Positions 37,872 through 47,503 of a stretch of 64,000 bases of DNA are shown here, piece after piece (within the stretch, counting starts at the first letter, position 1; every line of letters starts with the position of its first letter). A program made the position numbers and the translations under genes. Under the pieces are notes generated by a model. The model saw only the letters and a list, made by a program, of their open reading frames with translations. It made no database searches and was not told where the DNA came from. The stretch is from contig NZ_JAFBDN010000006.1 of the NCBI RefSeq assembly GCF_016908275.1, forward strand, positions 30,725-94,724. The letters run 5' to 3'. This stretch comes from Periweissella beninensis. Lineage in GTDB: Bacteria; Bacillota; Bacilli; Lactobacillales; Lactobacillaceae.

Positions 37872-38579
37872 ATGCAACCAGTTTTCATTGCACTAGATTT
37901 TAAGGATATTACTAAAACCCGGGAATTTTTAGTTCAGTTTAGTGGATTACAACGACCATATGTAAAAATTGGGATCGAATTGTTTTATCATGGTGGGCCA
38001 CAATTTGTTAAAGAATTACGAGATACCGGTTATCGAATATTTTTGGATGTAAAAATGTTTGATATTCCAACAACAGTAAAAAAAGCAGCTTTTCAAATTG
38101 GGCAATTAGGAATTGACGTGGTTACCGTTCATGCTTTAGGTGGACCACAAATGATTCAAGCGGCCTTTGAAGGACTAGCGGCTGGTGCAAAAATGACGGG
38201 CGTACCACGGCCTAAATTATTGGCAATTACACAATTAACTTCGTTTGATGAAATGACAATGCAAACCGTGCAAGCGACAAATGAATCATTAATTACATCA
38301 GTCCTTAGATTAGCAAAAATGGCTAAGGAATCATCTGCCGATGGTGTTATTGCATCTGCACAAGAAGCTCAACAAATTCATCAATTACTTGGTAATGACT
38401 TTCTAGTAATAACACCAGGAATTAGATTAGCTAGTGATATAAGTAATGATCAACAACGAGTTATGACACCAGCAATGGCAAAATTAGCGACAAGTAATGG
38501 ATTAGTTGTTGGTAGAAGTATTACACACAGTGATAATCCCAAACAAGTTTATCAAGAAATAAATAAGGAGTTTAATTGA
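37872..38579 (+). CDS. pyrF: Orotidine 5'-phosphate decarboxylase
   Basis: PyrF (235 residues) converts OMP to UMP. The active-site motif DVKMFDIPTT supplies Asp59, Lys61 and Asp64. Substrate phosphate is bound by TPGIR and VVGRSIT near the C terminus. AGGAG precedes the ATG, 21 bases after carB. pyrE starts 1 base after the stop. Confidence 0.96.
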   Translation: MQPVFIALDFKDITKTREFLVQFSGLQRPYVKIGIELFYHGGPQFVKELRDTGYRIFLDVKMFDIPTTVKKAAFQIGQLGIDVVTVHALGGPQMIQAAFEGLAAGAKMTGVPRPKLLAITQLTSFDEMTMQTVQATNESLITSVLRLAKMAKESSADGVIASAQEAQQIHQLLGNDFLVITPGIRLASDISNDQQRVMTPAMAKLATSNGLVVGRSITHSDNPKQVYQEINKEFN

Positions 38580-38580
38580 T

Positions 38581-39198
38581 ATGGATGCAGTAGGAGTGCA
38601 AGTTGCACAAGGCTTATTAGATATTGGTGCTGTATGTTTAAGCCCTCAAAAGCCATTCACGTGGGCCTCAGGAATAAAAAGTCCAATATATACGGACAAT
38701 AGATTAATAATTGGGAATGTAAACTTAAGAAAATTAGTGGCCAAAGGATTAGCAAAATTGATTAGTGAAAAATTTCCTGATGTTGAAGTAATTGGTGGTG
38801 TAGCAACAGCGGGAATTGCCCATGCTGCCTTAGTAGCTGATATATTAGACCTACCAATGATATATGTTCGCTCAAAACCAAAAGATCATGGGACCAATCA
38901 AAAAATTGAAGGACTAGATATTTTTAATAAAAAAGTTGTATTAATTGATGATTTATTGTCAACTGGTGGTTCAGTTTTAAAAAGTGCAGAGAATATCAAA
39001 GCAGCAACTGGTCAAGTGTTAGGAGTTGTGGCAATTTTTTCTTATAATTTACCAATAAATGATGATAATTTTAAGCAAGCTAAAATTAAATATGCAACCT
39101 TGACTAACTTTAACCAATTAATCACCGTTGCTAAGCAAAGAGAAATTATTACAAAAGATGAGTTATTAATGTTGGAAACTTGGCATACACAATCTTAA
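38581..39198 (+). CDS. pyrE: Orotate phosphoribosyltransferase
   Basis: PyrE (205 residues) joins orotate and PRPP to give OMP. The PRPP loop is VVLIDDLLSTGGSV and the hood includes YVRSKPKDHGTNQKIEG. SPIYTDNR binds orotate. It is translationally coupled to pyrF. The next gene, pyrD, follows after 23 bases. Confidence 0.96.
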   Translation: MDAVGVQVAQGLLDIGAVCLSPQKPFTWASGIKSPIYTDNRLIIGNVNLRKLVAKGLAKLISEKFPDVEVIGGVATAGIAHAALVADILDLPMIYVRSKPKDHGTNQKIEGLDIFNKKVVLIDDLLSTGGSVLKSAENIKAATGQVLGVVAIFSYNLPINDDNFKQAKIKYATLTNFNQLITVAKQREIITKDELLMLETWHTQS

Positions 39199-39221
39199 AA
39201 AGAAAAAGGTGGTAATTAAAA

Positions 39222-40154
39222 ATGGTCGTTAAAATGGATGCTCAAATTGCAAATGTAAAATTTGATGGTTTATTTATCAATGCGTCAGGTGTACATTGCC
39301 AATTAAATAATGATTTAGATGAATTACAAGCTAATACATTTGTAGCGGGCACAGTCACTAAAAGTGCGACACTCGCATCTAGGCCTGGTAATCCAAGGCC
39401 ACGCTACGTCGATTTAGCACATGGATCAATCAACTCGATGGGATTACCTAATCAAGGGTTTGATTATTATTTGAATTATGCCTTGACGAGACCAAGTAAA
39501 CCAGTTATTTTATCAGTTGCAGGATTATCAGTTGCCGAAAATCTTAAAATGTTGACGCAAATTCAAGAGTCGTCTTTTGATGGCTTAACTGAGTTAAATC
39601 TATCTTGTCCAAACGTGATTGGTAAACCGCAGTTAGCGTATGATTTTCAAGCTACTGAAGAAATTTTAACAGCGGTCTTTAGTTTTTTTAAAAAACCGCT
39701 TGGTGTTAAATTACCACCATATTTTGATTTAGTACATTTTGATCAAATGGCAGCTATTCTTAATAAGTTCCCACTATCACATGTTAATAGTATCAATTCC
39801 ATAGGAAATGGACTTTGGGTTGATCCTGTGACAGAATCAGTTGTTATTAAGCCTAAAAATGGTTTTGGTGGAGTTGGTGGAGCTTACATCTTACCAACTG
39901 CGCTAGCAAATGTGCGTGCCTTCAGAATGCGCCTCAATCCAGCAATTAAATTAATTGGGACAGGTGGGGTTACGACTGGTGCTGATGTTTTTGCTCATTT
40001 ATTATGTGGTGCTGATATAATTGCCGTTGGAACACAGTTACAAGTTGAAGGACCGTTAGTTTTTGAACGATTAACTAATGAATTAGCCGCCATTATGGAT
40101 GAAAAAAATTATCAAGATATTGCCGAGCTTCGTGGTAAATTAAAAACACTATAA
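39222..40154 (+). CDS. pyrD: Dihydroorotate dehydrogenase, class 1A (fumarate type)
   Basis: PyrD (310 residues) oxidises dihydroorotate to orotate. The active-site cysteine is in [18 protein letters not shown], the form seen in class 1A enzymes that use fumarate, and no pyrK electron-transfer gene is adjacent. [13 protein letters not shown] is the FMN/substrate region; GTGGVTTG and AVGTQL bind the FMN phosphate. AAAGGTGG lies 9 bases before the ATG. It is the last gene of the operon. Confidence 0.93.
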   Translation: MVVKMDAQIANVKFDGLFINASGVHCQLNNDLDELQANTFVAGTVTKSATLASRPGNPRPRYVDLAHGSINSMGLPNQGFDYYLNYALTRPSKPVILSVAGLSVAENLKMLTQIQESSFDGLTELNLSCPNVIGKPQLAYDFQATEEILTAVFSFFKKPLGVKLPPYFDLVHFDQMAAILNKFPLSHVNSINSIGNGLWVDPVTESVVIKPKNGFGGVGGAYILPTALANVRAFRMRLNPAIKLIGTGGVTTGADVFAHLLCGADIIAVGTQLQVEGPLVFERLTNELAAIMDEKNYQDIAELRGKLKTL

Positions 40155-40194
40155 ATTTATAGACAATTCGTAATTTACAATAAAAAATAAATAA

Positions 40195-40251
40195 CACCTA
40201 AATGGCCCCTTGAAATTATTTTTTCATTAATTTCAAAGGGCCATTTAGGTG
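40195..40251. terminator. Long inverted repeat after pyrD
   Basis: CACCTAAATGGCCC/GGGCCATTTAGGTG pair over 14 bp, then one mismatch and TTGAAAT/ATTTCAA. The right side lacks a T run, but the loop is T-rich. The left flank is A-rich, so the better U tract is on the minus strand. It probably ends the pyr transcript anyway, with help from its strength. Confidence 0.6.
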
Positions 40252-40302
40252 ACACTACATAGCTAATTATTACGATAATTCAAATAAAAAGGTAATTTTA
40301 CA

Positions 40303-40392
40303 ATGAAAAATTTGTTTAAGTTTAAATTACATGCCATATTCCTACCAAAGTTATTGGTAATAGTAACTGTAGTTTTAAGAAAAATGCGGTAA
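40303..40392 (+). CDS. Possible 29-residue basic hydrophobic peptide
   Basis: A short ORF with an AAAAGGT site 10 bases before its ATG. The product is positively charged at both ends with a hydrophobic centre (IFLPKLLVIVTVVL), which could span or bind a membrane. Such peptides include toxins and regulators of neighbouring genes, but length and composition alone could arise by chance in AT-rich DNA. It precedes an anchored extracellular protein of unknown role. Confidence 0.3.
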   Translation: MKNLFKFKLHAIFLPKLLVIVTVVLRKMR

Positions 40393-40407
40393 AATTAATT
40401 AAAGGGA

Positions 40408-40460
40408 CCTATCACTGTTTTTAGTGGTGGCAACTACAGTTTAAAATTTACGACGATAGG
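40408..40460 (+). promoter_or_regulatory. RNA hairpin that could hide a ribosome binding site
   Basis: CCTATC (40408-40413) pairs with GATAGG (40455-40460), which contains the AGG of the ribosome binding site for the gene at 40469. ACTGT/ACAGT pairs inside. AACTACAGTT (40431-40440) can instead pair with AACTGTAGTT (about 40366-40375). Two exclusive folds are possible; regulation is inferred only. Confidence 0.4.
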
Positions 40461-40468
40461 ATTAGATA

Positions 40469-41509
40469 ATGAAACCAATAACAAAAATAATTAGTTTAAT
40501 CATTGCAGTAATAGCCGTGGGTGTAGGATCCTTTATATTAGTTAATAAAAATAATACACCATCGTATGAAATTGCTAATCCGCAAACCCCAGCCTCTATT
40601 GAACAAGCTAAGTATGATCGTAAGCATCCTTTTTTCATTGGCAAAACATTTGTTGGAAGTACAAAACAAACTAATATGCTGGCTAATAAAAAGCAAACAA
40701 TTGTATGGACAGTGTCAATTTCTTTTAAAAAAAATCATACTTTTCAGCAATATGCTGATAATGCAAATGATGTGAGTGTGGTTATTCAAGGAACCTGGCG
40801 TATTGTTAATGATAAAATAAAGTTGAAATATAATCAAAATGGTTATGTTGCACTATATAATCAAGATGGTAAGGATCTAGCGCAAGGGCTACCTTACACC
40901 GGCAAAAAAGTACATGTTACTAAGCAAACAATAGCAAATCAATTGATAACAGTACCTAAATTTAAAATTAATGGTAATATTTTAGAACGCACGCTCTTAC
41001 TCAGTGATAGTAATAATAAAAAATCAGCAGTTATGTCAATTAGTGATGGGCAAGCAGTGCTATCAGTTATTAATTATCAAAATTTAATAAAAAAACAAAT
41101 TGATCAACAAGTTAAGCAAGTATCAGAAGGATTTTCGGAAAAGCAAAAATTAGCAGCTATTCTAATAAGTTATCGCGATGCCAACAAAGCTAATCGGAAA
41201 AATGCTTTGAAAATTCAAAAAATAATTACGGAAAATAAAAAGATATATGTAAAACAAAAAAATAATATTTGGTTAATTGCTAATAGTAAACAGGCAACAC
41301 CTTTTTTAGCTATTAAAGAAGACATAACGAATGGTTTTTCATATGCTAATGTTAAAAAGGTTAGCAAGAAAATAAAAATTGAACATTATCAAAAATTTGC
41401 AAATGCTAATTTAAGAACATTCATCCCCAAATATATTTTACAACAAACTAATAATATTAATCAGCAACAGGATTATTTAAAGGTACAAAAAAATATTAAA
41501 GAAGTTTGA
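40469..41509 (+). CDS. Membrane-anchored extracellular protein of unknown function
   Basis: A 346-residue protein with one N-terminal hydrophobic segment (IISLIIAVIAVGVGSFILV, about residues 6-24) and no lipobox cysteine, so it is probably anchored with the rest outside. The exported part is lysine/asparagine-rich. Residues 55-115 form a beta-rich unit (TIVWTVSISFKKNHTFQQY, VVIQGTWRIVNDKIKLKY) that resembles small lipocalin-like domains seen in lactic acid bacteria; this is a weak similarity. It has its own leader and probably its own transcript. Confidence 0.6.
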   Translation: MKPITKIISLIIAVIAVGVGSFILVNKNNTPSYEIANPQTPASIEQAKYDRKHPFFIGKTFVGSTKQTNMLANKKQTIVWTVSISFKKNHTFQQYADNANDVSVVIQGTWRIVNDKIKLKYNQNGYVALYNQDGKDLAQGLPYTGKKVHVTKQTIANQLITVPKFKINGNILERTLLLSDSNNKKSAVMSISDGQAVLSVINYQNLIKKQIDQQVKQVSEGFSEKQKLAAILISYRDANKANRKNALKIQKIITENKKIYVKQKNNIWLIANSKQATPFLAIKEDITNGFSYANVKKVSKKIKIEHYQKFANANLRTFIPKYILQQTNNINQQQDYLKVQKNIKEV

Positions 41510-41571
41510 GCTGATACAATGAATATTTATAGGTAAATTAAATAGTTTTAGAGATAAAGCATGCTTGACTA

Positions 41572-41598
41572 CTAAAGTAAGATGACACTTACCTTTAG
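41572..41598. terminator. Possible weak terminator hairpin
   Basis: CTAAAGTAAG and CTTACCTTTAG pair with one bulged base around a 6-base loop, followed by CATTTTAAG. It lies after the anchored protein gene. The T run is short, so this is tentative. Confidence 0.4.
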
Positions 41599-41600
41599 CA

Positions 41601-41629
41601 TTTTAAGAAATATAAATTTCTGGTATAAT
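41601..41629 (+). promoter_or_regulatory. nrdR-dnaB-dnaI promoter
   Basis: TATAAT (41624-41629) is preceded by TGG, giving an extended -10 (TGnTATAAT). The -35 position holds only TTTTAA (41601-41606). AGAAAT/ATTTCT makes a short dyad in the spacer. Confidence 0.55.
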
Positions 41630-41698
41630 CATTACTAATAGTAGGCTATATAGAATAAGAAAAAATGGCATAGTAATTTTAGAAAGGTGTTCATCGCA

Positions 41699-42169
41699 AT
41701 GCAATGTCCAAGTTGTCAATATAATGATACCCGAGTAGTCGATAGTCGGCCCGCAGATGATGGTCGAGCAATTCGTAGACGGCGAGAATGTCCCCATTGT
41801 GGCACCCGCTTTACAACTTTTGAACGATTAGAAACAACACCACTTTTTGTAATAAAAAATGATGGCTCACGTGAAGAATTTAACGGCGATAAATTATTAA
41901 GAGGATTGGTACGGGCTGCTGAAAAGCGACCAATTAAAAGTGATCGCTTGATGTTAGTAGTTGGTCAAGTTGAAAAAGATTTACGAAAGTTAGGCGAAAG
42001 TGAAGTAACTAGTCAAATAATTGGTGAATATGCGTTAAAATATTTAAGTGATATTGATGATATTGCGTATATTCGTTTTTCAAGTGTATACAAGCATTTT
42101 GATAGTGTGGAAATCTTCTTAAAGGAACTACAAGATATCGTTATTGATAAAGAAGATAAGGAATCATAA
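41699..42169 (+). CDS. nrdR: Transcriptional repressor NrdR
   Basis: NrdR (156 residues) represses ribonucleotide reductase genes when dATP is bound. The zinc ribbon is MQCPSCQYNDTRVVDSRP with CPHCGTRFTTFE; the ATP-cone follows from about residue 50 (FVIKNDGSREEF). The ATG at 41699 has AAAGG 10 bases upstream; a GTG at 41687 would add four residues and is unlikely. It begins the operon with dnaB and dnaI, as in other Firmicutes. Confidence 0.95.
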   Translation: MQCPSCQYNDTRVVDSRPADDGRAIRRRRECPHCGTRFTTFERLETTPLFVIKNDGSREEFNGDKLLRGLVRAAEKRPIKSDRLMLVVGQVEKDLRKLGESEVTSQIIGEYALKYLSDIDDIAYIRFSSVYKHFDSVEIFLKELQDIVIDKEDKES

Positions 42170-42171
42170 AT

Positions 42172-43545
42172 ATGGAAAATAATAATCCCGTAGTTAACCC
42201 AATGAGTGGGTTTATTATTTCGGAAGCAACGTGGTTAACTAATCTAGATACGCAGTTATTTATAACACTGTATCAACCAATTATAGGTGCAAACGCATTA
42301 GCATTATTAAATACTTTATGGAATTTAGTTGATGAACCACCTAGGCTGTCTAAACGTTGGCAACATAATGCATTAATGAGTATGGTTAATTTAGGGCCAA
42401 GAGATTTAGTTATAGCTCGTCAAAAGTTAGAAGCAGTAGGATTAGTTGATACATGGCATAATACAGATACATTAGGTGAATTTTATGTCTATCAATTAAA
42501 TGCACCACTAAAACCAGCTGCCTTTTTTAATGATGATTTGATGAGTGCATTATTGCTAGATAGTGTTGGCCAAGAACTATATCAACGGCTTAGAAAAAAA
42601 TTTACGTTAAGAAAATTGGTTGACTTTACTGGTGAAAATATAACTAAAAAAATTATGGATGTCTTTACGCCAAGCCGACAAGCCTTTCACGATATTGAAG
42701 ATTTTGCGTTACCATTATTGGAAACGACCACAGTTAAAGATACGAGTAGTTCAATTAAGTTAACCGAAGACAGTTTTGATTTTAATCTATTGTTTGACAG
42801 TATTAAAAGTATTGGCATTAGTTATGATGAACTTAATCGTTATCGAAATGCATTATACATTCAACATAAATTATATCAACTTAATGAGTTAAAAATAGCT
42901 GAATACATTCGCTATGCATTTCAATTAGATACTAAAACAATTGATATTGAAAAGTTGAAATTTGAAATTGCAAAAAATTTTCAAAATACACAACAAGGTT
43001 TGCTACAAAAAAATAAGCTAGTCAGCACTGAGCCTGAGGTAAATTCAGAGGGTAGACAGGATACTAAGACGCAAAATATTATTAAAATTGCGAAACAACT
43101 CGGTCCATTAGAATTTTTGCAAAACATTAAAAATAAAAAAAATGGTTTTGTAACTAGTAACGAGCAACAAACAATTAATCAGTTGGTTGAATTAAATGTT
43201 CTACCGATTGAAGTAATTAATATTTTAATATTTTATATTTTAATCGGTTTAAAAAAAGATAATATTACACGCGCTTACTTTAACTCATTAGCCAACACGC
43301 TAAGTCAACATCACATCACAAGCGCACAAGGCGCGATTGAAAATTTGAGAGGCAATCGTAGTAAAAAATCTGGAGCTAGTCAGCGTTATCCTAGTAAAGT
43401 AACTAAGAAGGTCGAAAAAAAACCAGTTTATAAGGTAAATGGTACTGATGCTAGCAAATTAACTGAACATGATTTAGCGCACACACAAGCGAAACTAGCA
43501 AAGTTAAAAGCATCACGGCTAACCAAGAAGGGAGAGGAAGATTGA
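42172..43545 (+). CDS. dnaB: Replication initiation and membrane attachment protein DnaB
   Basis: A 457-residue Gram-positive DnaB, the helicase-loader partner (not the helicase). The N-terminal winged-helix part contains TLYQPIIGANALALLNTLW; the C-terminal DnaD-like part contains the YxxxIxxxW-related segment near LPIEVINILIFYIL and a lysine-rich tail. It starts 2 bases after nrdR and is followed by dnaI after 4 bases, a conserved arrangement. Confidence 0.92.
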   Translation: MENNNPVVNPMSGFIISEATWLTNLDTQLFITLYQPIIGANALALLNTLWNLVDEPPRLSKRWQHNALMSMVNLGPRDLVIARQKLEAVGLVDTWHNTDTLGEFYVYQLNAPLKPAAFFNDDLMSALLLDSVGQELYQRLRKKFTLRKLVDFTGENITKKIMDVFTPSRQAFHDIEDFALPLLETTTVKDTSSSIKLTEDSFDFNLLFDSIKSIGISYDELNRYRNALYIQHKLYQLNELKIAEYIRYAFQLDTKTIDIEKLKFEIAKNFQNTQQGLLQKNKLVSTEPEVNSEGRQDTKTQNIIKIAKQLGPLEFLQNIKNKKNGFVTSNEQQTINQLVELNVLPIEVINILIFYILIGLKKDNITRAYFNSLANTLSQHHITSAQGAIENLRGNRSKKSGASQRYPSKVTKKVEKKPVYKVNGTDASKLTEHDLAHTQAKLAKLKASRLTKKGEED

Positions 43546-43549
43546 TATT

Positions 43550-44485
43550 ATGGAAAATATGGGTAAAGAGTTAGAAAAATATTTACATAATAATCCTCAA
43601 AAGACAAACTTAGCAACTAGTGCAGTGCAAGCTGCCTTTGCTGATGCTAAGGTGCAAAAATTTATTGAAGCAAATCAAGATAAGCTCGCTATTGATTTTA
43701 AAGAAAAATCAGCAAGTAAGGTATTTGAATTTGTTAATCAAAATCACCGCCTACAAATTGGTGAAAATGTGATGACACCGGGCTATACGCCGACCTTAAT
43801 TTTGAATGGTGGTTACATTGATATTGCATACCAACCAAGTAAGCAAACGCAACAACATGCTAAATTAGTTGCCCGTAATGCCCGAATAAATGCAATTAAT
43901 ATGCCAAAGGCGGTGAAAGTAGCTACATTTGATAGTTTAGTGGTAACATCTGAACGTAATTTAATAGTGAATCAGTTAATTGATTGGATTACTAATTATT
44001 TAGCTACGCCAGATGAATATCACCGGGCGTATTATATTTATGGTGACTATGGAATTGGAAAAACATATTTAATGGGTGCGTTAGCAAATGAATTAGCAGA
44101 TCATGGGATTAACGTAACCATGGTACATTTTCCAACCTTTGCAGTTGAGATGCGTAATTCAATTGGGGACAAAAACTTTGATACGATGGGACAGATTCAA
44201 CGAATTAAGCAAACGCCAATACTTATCCTAGATGATATTGGTGCTGAGTCAATGAGTCAGTGGATCAGAGATGATGTATTAGGCATTATTTTAGAATATC
44301 GGATGCAAAATGAATTACCAACTTTCTTTACCGCAAATTTTGACATGCAGCAGTTGCAAGATGAACAATTAACCGAAACTAGGCAAGCACATGAACCAGT
44401 TAAGGCGGAGCGGATAATGCAAAGAATTAAATTTTTAGCTACAGAACAAATTTTGACTGGTAAAAATCGGCGATTAGGCAATTAA
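43550..44485 (+). CDS. dnaI: Primosomal protein DnaI (helicase loader)
   Basis: DnaI (311 residues) loads the replicative helicase. The AAA+ module has Walker A YGDYGIGKTYLMGA (about residues 161-174) and Walker B PILILDDIGAES. The N-terminal 100 residues, with GYTPTLILNGGYIDIAYQP, are the helicase-binding region. A GGAGAGGAAG site lies in the end of dnaB. A terminator follows at 44509. Confidence 0.93.
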   Translation: MENMGKELEKYLHNNPQKTNLATSAVQAAFADAKVQKFIEANQDKLAIDFKEKSASKVFEFVNQNHRLQIGENVMTPGYTPTLILNGGYIDIAYQPSKQTQQHAKLVARNARINAINMPKAVKVATFDSLVVTSERNLIVNQLIDWITNYLATPDEYHRAYYIYGDYGIGKTYLMGALANELADHGINVTMVHFPTFAVEMRNSIGDKNFDTMGQIQRIKQTPILILDDIGAESMSQWIRDDVLGIILEYRMQNELPTFFTANFDMQQLQDEQLTETRQAHEPVKAERIMQRIKFLATEQILTGKNRRLGN

Positions 44486-44508
44486 TAACTATTGATTAAA
44501 TGAAAATT

Positions 44509-44549
44509 GGAGTTAAGACACAAAGTAGTTGTTGTCAAAACTCCTTTTC
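44509..44549 (+). terminator. dnaI terminator
   Basis: GGAGTT and AACTCC close the stem, with GACA/TGTC pairing inside, followed by TTTTCT. It separates dnaI from the YibE/F-like genes. Confidence 0.7.
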
Positions 44550-44573
44550 TGCTATTTAAGGATATAAAAAATT

Positions 44574-45683
44574 ATGACAAACTTAAACAAGTTAATAAAT
44601 TTAAAAATAATATTACAATACGGTATTATTTTTCTGTTAGGGTTAAGTATCTTTGCAACTAAATTTGATGCGCAGTTATATCATCATCCAATCGGAGAAG
44701 TAATTAGTATTGAAACAACTAAAAGTATTAACGAAACTGATCAATTCAGAAATAAAGATAAACTATATACGCAAACGATAAGAGTAAAAATCTTAAATAC
44801 AAAAGCGGCAGGTAAAACAATTACTTTAACAAATCAATATACTTTAAGTTGTGCAATGGATGAAAAATATGAACCAAAGAGTCAAGTTTTTTTAAGTCAT
44901 CATCAAAATAGCTATATGATTACAGGACAGAAAAGAGATACTATTTTAGCATTTATGGTGTGGTTGACGATTAGTTTATTGATAATTTTTATGAAACAAG
45001 CAGGGGTTTTCACAATTATCAGTGTAATAATAAATATTAGTTTATTACTTGTGACAATTTGGCTAGATTTAAATATCAAAAACATTAATGTAATAATTTT
45101 GTTTGGTACTTTAGCAGTAGTTATGGCATTAATCACCCTAAGTTTAGCGTTAGGATTTAATCGGCAAATGCTAATTACATTTTTAGCATCAATCGGTAGT
45201 GTCACTGTTGCCATCAGTATTGCAAGCATTATTTTAATACTGACTCATCAAAAAGGACTACAATTTGATTTAATGGATTATATCACTCAATTACCACAAC
45301 CACTTTTTATCGCAGAAACAATTATTGCTGCGCTAGGTGCAATTATGGATGAAGCAACCGACATTATTGCGACGCAATATGAGATGTTGATAGCACATCC
45401 TAATCTAAGCCGATGGTCCTTGTATAAAGCTGGGCAAAGAGTAGGTCAGACAATTATGGGAGCATTGACAAGTGTGTTATTTTTAATTTTTATTGCGGAG
45501 GCATTGCCAATGAGTATACTGTATTTAAGAAATGGCAATAGTTGGGGCTACACATTAGAAATGAATATGGTGTTAGGATTAGCCCAAACAATTATTGCCG
45601 GAATTGGTATTGTACTAACAGTACCAATTGCAAGTGGCTTAATGGCTCTGTTACATCAGAGTAAGGGAGTAATTAATGACTAG
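44574..45683 (+). CDS. YibE/F family membrane protein
   Basis: A 369-residue protein with one N-terminal membrane segment (IILQYGIIFLLGLSIFAT), an extracytoplasmic beta-rich part (about 35-120), and roughly seven further membrane segments. The motif ALGAIMDEATDIIATQYEM is characteristic of YibE/F proteins. Their function is not established; a transport role is often guessed. AAGGAT precedes the ATG. It overlaps the next YibE/F gene by 8 bases, so the two proteins probably work together. Confidence 0.8.
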   Translation: MTNLNKLINLKIILQYGIIFLLGLSIFATKFDAQLYHHPIGEVISIETTKSINETDQFRNKDKLYTQTIRVKILNTKAAGKTITLTNQYTLSCAMDEKYEPKSQVFLSHHQNSYMITGQKRDTILAFMVWLTISLLIIFMKQAGVFTIISVIINISLLLVTIWLDLNIKNINVIILFGTLAVVMALITLSLALGFNRQMLITFLASIGSVTVAISIASIILILTHQKGLQFDLMDYITQLPQPLFIAETIIAALGAIMDEATDIIATQYEMLIAHPNLSRWSLYKAGQRVGQTIMGALTSVLFLIFIAEALPMSILYLRNGNSWGYTLEMNMVLGLAQTIIAGIGIVLTVPIASGLMALLHQSKGVIND

Positions 45684-46437
45684 TTTAACAGCCTTATTTA
45701 TTGTTTTAGCATTAATGCTACTTATAGTAGGTGGTAAAAAAGGGATTCAGGCTATTTTTAGTTTATTAGGCAATTTTGTCTGGCTGTTTTTGATAATAAC
45801 GTTAATTGCTTGGGATTTTGAACCAGTTATCATTATTGCAGTTTTTGGTTTAATTATTTTAGCAACCACTATTTTTTTAAGTGATGATAATGACCAAGTA
45901 ACACGTGTTGCTTTTTTAGCTAGTTTTAGTGTTTTAATTATATTGATCATATTGATACTGCCTTTAGATATCTTGGCTAATGTACAAGGCTTTTCTAATG
46001 AAAATTCAGAAGAATTGGAAGGGCTATCGTTAACTATTGGCATTAGTTTTATTAAAATTACAATGGTGGTAACAATTTTAGCAACCTTAGGTGCTATTGC
46101 TGAAGCAACCATGGCCGTTGCCGCTGGAATGCAGGAAATATTGGCTGACATACCTATGTTACCTATAAAAGAATTATTTGGGCATGGTATGCATATTGGA
46201 CAACAAATTATTTCAACGGCAATTAATACCATTTTTTTTGGGTTTATTGGTAGTAATTTAGGATTGACAATTTGGTTTATTAAATTAAATTACTCACTTG
46301 AGTTGTTAATTAATACAAAAATATTTGTAGGTGAAGTGTTAATGTTACTAATATCAATGATTGCAGTTACTTTAGCTGTACCAATAACAGTTTTGGTAAT
46401 GCAACGCGACATAAAACGGCACCGTGTTAAGCAATGA
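45676..46437 (+). CDS. YibE/F family membrane protein, second subunit
   Basis: A 253-residue integral membrane protein with about seven membrane segments. ATLGAIAEATMAVAAGMQEI lines up with the ALGAIMDEATD motif of the previous protein, and LFGHGMHIGQQII matches its KAGQRVGQTIM, so the two share ancestry. It lacks the extracytoplasmic domain of its partner. Translation is coupled by the 8-base overlap. Confidence 0.8.
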   Translation: MTSLTALFIVLALMLLIVGGKKGIQAIFSLLGNFVWLFLIITLIAWDFEPVIIIAVFGLIILATTIFLSDDNDQVTRVAFLASFSVLIILIILILPLDILANVQGFSNENSEELEGLSLTIGISFIKITMVVTILATLGAIAEATMAVAAGMQEILADIPMLPIKELFGHGMHIGQQIISTAINTIFFGFIGSNLGLTIWFIKLNYSLELLINTKIFVGEVLMLLISMIAVTLAVPITVLVMQRDIKRHRVKQ

Positions 46438-46542
46438 TTTAATTTTCAATTAATTTTTAGTGGTTACAATCGTATCTAAGCGATGAATATGTTATATTTA
46501 ATACATATTGAAATAATTTCAAAAGAAGGATGTATGATTTAA

Positions 46543-47475
46543 ATGAAGATGAAAAAAGCAGTTTTAGGTGTGGCAGCAGTATTGACAGCTACTTTATTAG
46601 CAGCTTGTGGTGACAAGACTGTTGCAACAATTGATGGGGGTAAAAAAATAACCCAAAGCCAATATTATTCAAGTTTAAAAAGCACTGATTCCGGAAAACA
46701 AGTACTTTCTAATATGATTATTAATAATGCTTTGGAAGCACAATATGGTGATAAGGTTACAACCAAAGAAGTTAATAAGCAATTTAATGCATATAAAAAA
46801 CAATACGGTAGTCAGTTTTCAACACAATTAACATCATCAGGATTAACTGCATCTGGTTTAAAACAAAATATTCGGACTCAAAAATTACTTGCAGTAGCAA
46901 TGAAAGCTACTACTAAGATTACACAAAAAGAGTTAGAAACACAATTTAAGAGCTATCAACCAAAAGTAACGGTACGTTATATCTTATTAAAGAATTCTAC
47001 TGCTGGTAAAAAGACTGCTCAAAAAGTTATTTCTCAGTTGAATAAAGCATCAAATAAAAAAGCTAGTTTCATTAAATTAGCTAAAAAGTATTCAACTGAT
47101 TCGTCGACAGCAAGTAATGGTGGTCTATATACTGCCTTTGATAATACTGATACTAGTACGGATAGTACTTTCAAAGCAGCATCATTTAAGTTGGCTAAGG
47201 GAGAATATACTAAGACACCAGTACATTCTAGTTCATATGGTTATTTTGTAATTTACATGGACAATCGGACAACTAAACCAAAGACAATCACAGCGGCTGT
47301 TAAAAAGACGCTTAAAGAACAAATTTATGCCACTGATATGAATAACTCAACTAAGGTTTCAGCTGTTATTACTAAAGTATTGAAGAAGGCTGATCCTCAA
47401 ATTAAGGATAGTGACTTGTCTAATGTATTGTCACAATACTTATCATCAAGTTCAAGTTCTTCATCAAGTAAATAA
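46543..47475 (+). CDS. prsA: Foldase PrsA (peptidyl-prolyl isomerase lipoprotein)
   Basis: PrsA (310 residues) folds exported proteins on the outer face of the membrane. The signal peptide ends in a lipobox LLAAC with the lipidated Cys22. The parvulin domain runs from about residue 145 to 245 (VRYILLKNSTAGKKTAQ, then FIKLAKKYSTDSSTASNGG and SYGYFVIYM). The C terminus ends in a poly-serine tract. Some catalytic histidines of active parvulins are not obvious, so the isomerase activity may be weak. GAAGGA precedes the ATG. Confidence 0.93.
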   Translation: MKMKKAVLGVAAVLTATLLAACGDKTVATIDGGKKITQSQYYSSLKSTDSGKQVLSNMIINNALEAQYGDKVTTKEVNKQFNAYKKQYGSQFSTQLTSSGLTASGLKQNIRTQKLLAVAMKATTKITQKELETQFKSYQPKVTVRYILLKNSTAGKKTAQKVISQLNKASNKKASFIKLAKKYSTDSSTASNGGLYTAFDNTDTSTDSTFKAASFKLAKGEYTKTPVHSSSYGYFVIYMDNRTTKPKTITAAVKKTLKEQIYATDMNNSTKVSAVITKVLKKADPQIKDSDLSNVLSQYLSSSSSSSSSK

Positions 47476-47503
47476 AAGGTGAGAGGACAAACGACAGAAG
47501 ACA

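Noticed and set aside
44912..45229. 105-residue open frame on the minus strand
   Set aside because: Antisense shadow of the first YibE/F-like gene, with no ribosome binding site.
45747..46232. 161-residue open frame on the minus strand
   Set aside because: Lies entirely within the YibE/F-like gene on the other strand and has the low-complexity composition of an antisense shadow.
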